Under the pieces are notes generated by a model. The model had not been told where the DNA came from. It did no database searches and saw nothing but the letters and a program-made list of their open reading frames with translations. Positions 59,006 through 64,000 of a stretch of DNA of 64,000 nt are shown here, piece after piece (the stretch's first letter is position 1; the number at the start of each line of letters is the position of its first letter). The stretch comes from Streptomyces seoulensis. Its GTDB lineage: Bacteria; Actinomycetota; Actinomycetes; Streptomycetales; Streptomycetaceae. A program made the translations under genes and the position numbers. The stretch spans positions 5,803,001 through 5,867,000 of the forward strand of contig NZ_AP025667.1 in NCBI RefSeq assembly GCF_022846655.1. Direction: 5' to 3'.

Positions 59006-59590
59006 TCAGTCCACGGGGAACTCGCTGGTGTCGAGCCTGAGGTTGAAGGGCTCCGGCAGCAAGAACTCGTCCCCGAACTTGCCTGCGTGCAGGACCCGGT
59101 AGACATCCCTCTGCGGCTCGCCATAGAGCGTGATGGTCGGGCCGCCCTGAGCCCAGCGATCGATCAGCAAGTAGTAGGGAATTCCGGCCGAGGCATACGC
59201 GGCGGGCTTGCCGACGCGGTCGTGACGCGCGTTGGACTTCGAGGTGACTTCGACGACGAGGTCGGCCGCGGCAGCGGGAATGTAATTGCCCGGTGCCCTC
59301 ACCACGCTTCTCGGGGCGACCACAAGGTCCGGGATGAACATGCCCAACCGGGAAGGCACGGCGAGTGACTGCGTCTGATAGATGCCCCATCCGTCCGGGA
59401 TATCCCGGTACAGGCGGCTCTGAACCAACTCGACAATGGAATTGTGCTGGTTCTCGGGAGTGGGCGACACGGTGACGATCCCCTCGATGATCTCCACCCT
59501 GCTGCCCTCGGGCCAGTCCGACTCGTCCCAGAACCGGACGAGGTCGTCCCAGGTCCGGTCGGGGTCCTGGCTCACGGTGAATGCGCTCAT
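59006..59590 (-). CDS. Uma2-family (DUF820) putative endonuclease
   Basis: Protein of 194 aa of the PD-(D/E)xK-like Uma2/DUF820 family, abundant in streptomycetes and cyanobacteria. The core is RVEIIEGIVTVSPTPENQHNSIVELVQSRL, FIPDLVVAPRSV, LVVEVTSKSNARHDRVGKPAAYASAGIPYYLLIDRW; the metal/catalytic acids are in PDLVV and VVEVTSKS. Codon usage is more AT-tolerant than in the core genes. ATG 59590. It lies just beyond the deoA-derived repeat. Function unproven. Confidence 0.85.
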   Translation of the reverse strand: MSAFTVSQDPDRTWDDLVRFWDESDWPEGSRVEIIEGIVTVSPTPENQHNSIVELVQSRLYRDIPDGWGIYQTQSLAVPSRLGMFIPDLVVAPRSVVRAPGNYIPAAAADLVVEVTSKSNARHDRVGKPAAYASAGIPYYLLIDRWAQGGPTITLYGEPQRDVYRVLHAGKFGDEFLLPEPFNLRLDTSEFPVD

Positions 59591-59629
59591 GGCGGTCTCC
59601 GATCAGTGCGTCACCGATCCCAGCATGGC

Positions 59630-59663
59630 GAACGGGACCGGCGGGGGTCCACCGATCCCGTTC
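59630..59663 (-). terminator. Hairpin beside the deoA-remnant repeat
   Basis: GAACGGGACCGG (59630-59641) pairs with CCGATCCCGTTC (59652-59663), 11 of 12. On the minus strand it is 24 nt past the stop of the remnant and downstream of the PIN gene. It probably ends that operon. Confidence 0.6.
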
Positions 59664-59723
59664 ACCCGAACGAAGAAGTCCCCTGATCAGGCGATTCGTT
59701 CCAGCACCACCGGCGAAGCCGAG
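59660..59723 (-). repeat. Left copy of the deoA 3'-end direct repeat (remnant)
   Basis: The 23 bp at 59701-59723 are identical to 62782-62804 inside deoA. The 41 bp beyond are alignable at equal length. In the deoA frame the remnant reads SASPVVLERIA then TGA, compared with SASPVVLGRVD and TGA in deoA. It resembles a displaced gene 3' end left by site-specific insertion. Confidence 0.75.
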
Positions 59724-59742
59724 CACTCCGTGCGGGGGCGGG

Positions 59743-60159
59743 TCACACCTTCTTGACGACGATCGTGGCCGGGACCAGCTTCTCCAGGTCGTCGACGTCC
59801 GAGGTGAAGACGGTGACCTGCCCCTTCTGCTGTCGCGCGATCACGGCGAGCACGGCGTCGATCGCGTACTTGTGGCCGTGCAACTCGGCATCGGCCAGGA
59901 GCCGGCGCGCCTGGCGGGCCTCGTCCTTCCCGATGTCGACGACCTGGAGCCGGGACAGCACCCAGTCCCAGCGCTGTTCGGTCGTCCTGCCGTCGTATGC
60001 CTCGACCAGGGTCATCGGCGATGTCACCACTTCGGCCTCCCCTCGCGCCGCGAGGTCGAGCCAGGCGATCATCCTCCGATCGCCGCGCACGGCCAGGGAG
60101 AGGGCCTCGCAGTCCAGGACGAAGACACGGAGCGGCCGCTCCCCGCGTCGCATCTTCAC
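59743..60159 (-). CDS. PIN-domain toxin (VapC-like)
   Basis: Ribonuclease toxin of 138 aa. Three acidic residues of the PIN active site are visible: Asp in FVLDCEALSLAV, Glu in SPMTLVEAYDG, Asp in GHKYAIDAVLAVIA. PIN toxins cut tRNA or rRNA when not neutralised by the antitoxin. GTG 60159 overlaps the antitoxin stop by GTGA, showing translational coupling; ATG 60153 is an alternative. It sits inside the island bounded by the deoA repeats. Confidence 0.88.
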   Translation of the reverse strand: MKMRRGERPLRVFVLDCEALSLAVRGDRRMIAWLDLAARGEAEVVTSPMTLVEAYDGRTTEQRWDWVLSRLQVVDIGKDEARQARRLLADAELHGHKYAIDAVLAVIARQQKGQVTVFTSDVDDLEKLVPATIVVKKV

Positions 60160-60425
60160 GCAGCCTCGTGCCGACCGGAGGCGCGGCGCCGCTCGTGCTC
60201 GGCGTCGAGATCCTCCAGCTCGCCGAGGACCGCCCCGCGCTCGTCCTCGGTCACAGGGCCGTGCTCTTCCTGCAGCCAGTCGGCCAGTTCCCGGAGCCGG
60301 TCCCGGTCGCGCTTGAAGCGCAGCGCCTCGGCGACGTACGCCGACAGGCCCCGCTCTGCCGCGTCCGCGCGGATCTCGTCCAGGAGATCCTCGGGGATCG
60401 TCACGGTCACCTTCTTGGTCGCCAT
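60156..60425 (-). CDS. Ribbon-helix-helix antitoxin
   Basis: Protein of 89 aa with an N-terminal RHH DNA-binding motif (ATKKVTVTIPEDLLDEIRADAAERGLSAYVAEALRFKRDRDRL) and an acidic-helical C-terminus (LQEEHGPVTEDERGAVLGELEDLDAEHERRRASG) that should wrap the PIN toxin. ATG 60425 is chosen as the RHH start; the frame is open to 60521 but that stretch is not conserved-looking. It is first in a two-gene operon and normally autoregulates it. Confidence 0.88.
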   Translation of the reverse strand: MATKKVTVTIPEDLLDEIRADAAERGLSAYVAEALRFKRDRDRLRELADWLQEEHGPVTEDERGAVLGELEDLDAEHERRRASGRHEAA

Positions 60426-60759
60426 ACAAGCGACCATACTCCCGGTGTCGCACTCCTTACCAGCGGGGCTGACCTCGTTGGCGAGCTGTTGCCTCAGGGA
60501 GGGGAGGACTCGGGACGACACCGTGCGCTACGGCATCTCCAGGTATCCCTCGACCGCGGTCAGCGCTTCCGCGAACGCCCTGGACCGACATCTCTGAACT
60601 CAGTTTCCGCGGTTGCAGGAACTGGGCCGGGTAGATCAAAGAGGACGCCGACTGGGTGGCCGGTACTTGCTGATCAGGCTCGCCTCGCTGCAGCCACTTG
60701 GAGACTCTGACCAAGATCCCCTCTCGGTGGCGGTGATCGTAGTGATGCTTCGCCGCACA
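60426..60759. other. Island intergenic region
   Basis: A 334-bp stretch between the antitoxin start and the DUF4041 stop. No full gene fits. Only short frames such as VRYGISRYPSTAVSASANALDRHL (plus, ending 60597) are seen, possibly relics. The antitoxin promoter must be near its left end. Confidence 0.45.
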
Positions 60760-62403
60760 TCATGCTGTCCGGGATGCAACTCCTCCTGCGCCTGCGACGG
60801 GCGCACTGGCTTCGCCCATGCGCCTACCGGCCCGCCATTCCAGCGCCAAGGGCTCCTCGGTGAACTCGACAAGATGCTGGCCGGCGCACCGCTGCAGCGC
60901 GTTGCGCACCTCCGCCGGGGTGGCGTAGAAGAATTCCTTCCGACTGTTGACCTGGTTGACCCGCTTCGAGGCGAACTGCCGGTGAAGTTCCGTCTCCAGG
61001 CCGACCGCGTCCTTGCTGAAGATCAACGCGTGGACGTCGAAGCGGAAAGGTACAGCTGCGCCGCTCAACTCGTAGACACGTTCCAAAGGTTCGAGCCGAC
61101 GCGTCATGCCGATCTTCACCATACGATCGCCGAAGGCGCCGATGTTCGAGATGACGTATACGTAGCCGGCGCGGACGTTCGCCGCGCGGGAATCAACGTC
61201 CTGCAGAGCGTCCTCGATCTCGGCCAGCTTGGCCTCCATCTCGGCAACGCCTGCGGCATCACAGCGCTCGCGTAGGCGCTCCAGTGCTGCCTGATAGTGG
61301 CCGAGTTCCTTGTTCAGCTTCTCGCGCTGCCGGTCGAGTTCCCGCTGGACCGCGGCCTCCTCGCGCTCCCGGGCACGGGCTTCGCGCTGGGCCTCCTTCT
61401 CCTCCTCCTTCTTCTGCAGGAAGTCGGCGGTGAGCTCCAATTCCCGCACGCGCGCACTGTGGTACTCGTCAGTGATCCGGATGTGCATGGTGGCGCCCAG
61501 TTTGGCGATCGTCTCGCGACTCTTGAAGAGCCGGTCCACGAGGGAGCTCAGCCGATGCGGCCGCATCGACCGTACGGCGTAGTCCGCTTCGGCGTTGTAG
61601 GCGCGCAGCATGAGCTTGGAGAAGTCGCGAACCATCTTCTGGCCCTCACGCTTGGAGCCATTGACCGTCCAGTCCGTGGCTGCCTGGACGGCGCGGCCCG
61701 CACGGGCGAGAGCCTTGATCTCGTTCTGCAACGTGTCGAGCCGACTGCGGTAGGCGATCGCGTCGTGCAGCGCATGCCGGTAGGCATAGATACCGGCCTC
61801 CTGCAGCATGGCGGTCTCATCCGCGTTGACGATCCGGGCTTGTAGTTCAGCAAGCCGCCGCTCGGCGTCTACGACGTCCTTGCGGTGACGATCGGCCTCC
61901 TTGCGTACCCGCTCGGTCTCCTTCGCCGTAAGGCGTGCGTCGCCTAGGATCTCCTTCGCCGTCTCGCGTGCGTCTTTGAGGATTCCCTCGGCCTCATCGG
62001 CGGCTTCGGCGGTCGCCCTTTCATGCAGCGTGGCAGCCTCCGCCTCGACCTGCTGCACGAGGCCCGCGACCCGAGCGGCATCCAGCCCCTGCGTCCTGGC
62101 GATCCACGCCCGCAGCTCTTCGGCCTCGGACACGGCATTCGCACGGCGCCGCCCGAACAGCCCGCCCTTCCGCGGCGATGGCACCGCCGTCGTGCTGACG
62201 GGAGCGGCCGCAGCCGGTACCCCAGAGCCTGCCGTAGGACCGGGCGCACTGGTGTCGGTAACGGAGCCGGCCTCAGGAACCCACAGCTGCCATCCCGGCG
62301 GCAGCGGGGGCCACGAGGGGTCGGGGCGCCAGTCCGGTGGCGGCATCCATCCTGCGGGTGGCACAGGCCAACCCGGCGGCGGATTGAATCGGTAAGCACT
62401 CAT
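60760..62403 (-). CDS. DUF4041 coiled-coil protein with GIY-YIG (T5orf172) nuclease domain
   Basis: Protein of 547 aa. Residues 1-45 are Trp/Pro-rich (PPGWPVPPAGWMPPPDWRPDPSW), resembling DUF2510-like repeats. A helical DUF4041 region follows (KDARETAKEILGDARLTAKETERVRKEA, about 130-320) with a long charged coiled coil to about 430. The C-terminus is a T5orf172/Mug113-type GIY-YIG domain: AGYVYVISNIGAFGDRMVKIGMTRRLEPLERVYELSGAAVPFRFDVHALIFSKDAVGLETELHRQFASKRVN. The GIY-like YVYVI and the catalytic Arg/Glu-bearing segments are present. ATG 62403 follows GGTGGGGA. Such proteins are carried by phages and mobile DNA; a role in defence or DNA processing is inferred. Confidence 0.85.
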   Translation of the reverse strand: MSAYRFNPPPGWPVPPAGWMPPPDWRPDPSWPPLPPGWQLWVPEAGSVTDTSAPGPTAGSGVPAAAAPVSTTAVPSPRKGGLFGRRRANAVSEAEELRAWIARTQGLDAARVAGLVQQVEAEAATLHERATAEAADEAEGILKDARETAKEILGDARLTAKETERVRKEADRHRKDVVDAERRLAELQARIVNADETAMLQEAGIYAYRHALHDAIAYRSRLDTLQNEIKALARAGRAVQAATDWTVNGSKREGQKMVRDFSKLMLRAYNAEADYAVRSMRPHRLSSLVDRLFKSRETIAKLGATMHIRITDEYHSARVRELELTADFLQKKEEEKEAQREARAREREEAAVQRELDRQREKLNKELGHYQAALERLRERCDAAGVAEMEAKLAEIEDALQDVDSRAANVRAGYVYVISNIGAFGDRMVKIGMTRRLEPLERVYELSGAAVPFRFDVHALIFSKDAVGLETELHRQFASKRVNQVNSRKEFFYATPAEVRNALQRCAGQHLVEFTEEPLALEWRAGRRMGEASAPVAGAGGVASRTA

Positions 62404-62652
62404 TCCCCACCCCCTCGCCCCCTGAGGCTCCCCAGCACCCAGGGCGCCGGATAATCCCGGCAGACGTAGGGTGACATCTTCTTGGTGATCGGCCAACCGA
62501 ACACCTGCATGCGGTTTCTCGAAGTGACAGCAACGGCCTGCAGGCATGGGTCAGTCCTGGCGCGCTCGTAGCACTGTGGGCGGACACCAGTGCGTTCCTC
62601 GCGGATGGCAGAAAAGACAGAATCGGAGCTGGCCGAAGCAAGGCCCGCAAAG

Positions 62653-62696
62653 CAGGTCAGACCCGATGCTGATCTCTCAGCGCCGGGCCTGACCTG
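62653..62696 (-). other. Long structured hairpin (20-bp stem, GAGA loop)
   Basis: On the minus strand, 62696-62677 pairs with 62672-62653 over 20 positions: 17 Watson-Crick, two G-U and one mismatch, closed by a GAGA tetraloop. The wobble bias favours the minus-strand RNA as the functional one. Role unknown; it lies in the island edge past deoA. Confidence 0.6.
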
Positions 62697-62711
62697 GTCT
62701 TGCGGCTGTCG

Positions 62712-62742
62712 ACGGGGGCGGGATACGAACCCACGCCCCCGT
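62712..62742 (-). terminator. Terminator-like hairpin after deoA
   Basis: ACGGGGGCG (62712-62720) pairs with CGCCCCCGT (62734-62742), plus inner GG/CC. On the minus strand it starts about 25 nt after the deoA stop. Confidence 0.6.
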
Positions 62743-62767
62743 TCGTCCCGAAGGAAGAGTCCCCGGA

Positions 62768-64000
<1,233 letters not shown>

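Larger units (their letters stand above)
62404..62767. other. Intergenic end of the island next to deoA
   Basis: This 364-bp region between the DUF4041 start and the deoA stop contains no gene. It holds the 20-bp structured hairpin (62653-62696) and the deoA terminator-like hairpin. The GIY-YIG promoter should lie in its left half. Confidence 0.5.

Noticed and set aside
62707..62760. A tRNA-like T-arm (GTGGGTTCGTATCCC) on the minus strand after deoA
   Set aside because: No matching acceptor, D-arm or anticodon arm could be folded upstream. It is better explained as part of the deoA terminator hairpin.

Overview
The window is high-GC actinobacterial chromosome with dense GTG starts, heavy G/C third-position bias and characteristic streptomycete genes: mycothiol amidase mca, a sigQ-afsQ1-afsQ2-afsQ3 block, pccB/pccE/accA2 acyl-CoA carboxylase genes and a bldA-type TTA codon. 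Gene content and order agree, from memory, with the core chromosome of Streptomyces coelicolor around mca down to deoA. Most of the window is therefore conserved core, with one small accessory island near the right end.

Layout. 0-5 kb: an orphan OmpR-type response regulator with a TTA codon near its start, divergent from a large STAND/NB-ARC-TPR protein. 4.7-10.4 kb: mca, a DUF4307 protein, greA, a DrrAB-type ABC exporter and threonine dehydratase ilvA. 10.5-18 kb: a MarR regulator, sigma-region-4-like and membrane proteins, metB, an M48 metalloprotease flanked by two paralogous membrane-anchored proteins, and msrA. 18-31.5 kb: alcohol dehydrogenase, an XRE regulator, a lipoprotein L,D-transpeptidase, an LADTG-anchored surface protein, hutH, a GGDEF protein, an enoyl-CoA hydratase, cya, birA and pccB-pccE. 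31.7-38.8 kb: a 42-residue membrane protein, maf, accA2, an HNH nuclease with a likely phosphorothioate-DNA-binding domain, a DeoR regulator and an LpdA-like flavoprotein. 39-47 kb: a nucleoside-catabolism region (purine nucleoside phosphorylase, a phosphohexomutase/phosphopentomutase, deoC) followed by an overlapping aldehyde dehydrogenase pair that resembles a split ALDH16. 47-55 kb: a uridine-kinase-like protein, the sigQ/afsQ signalling locus, a VanZ-like protein, a PspC protein and a hydrolase. 55-59 kb: a LysR/MFS pair and an ECF sigma factor overlapping a convergent STAS gene. 59-62.8 kb: Uma2 nuclease-like protein, RHH/PIN toxin-antitoxin pair, DUF4041/GIY-YIG protein, then the 3' end of deoA, which runs off the window.

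How parts work together. birA (biotin ligase), pccB, pccE and accA2 supply and modify an acyl-CoA carboxylase making malonyl/methylmalonyl-CoA. The PNP, mutase, deoC and deoA genes form a pathway from nucleosides to deoxyribose-5-phosphate and acetaldehyde, which the adjacent aldehyde dehydrogenase could oxidise. The PNP and deoC promoters share an identical 12-bp palindrome. Many genes have a -10-like hexamer exactly 6-7 nt before the start codon and no Shine-Dalgarno sequence, so leaderless transcripts are probably common here.

The observations most worth following are the deoA 3'-end duplication that brackets a 3-kb toxin-antitoxin/GIY-YIG island, the shared palindrome at PNP and deoC, the TTA-containing response regulator, the SBD-HNH nuclease and the split ALDH16-like pair.
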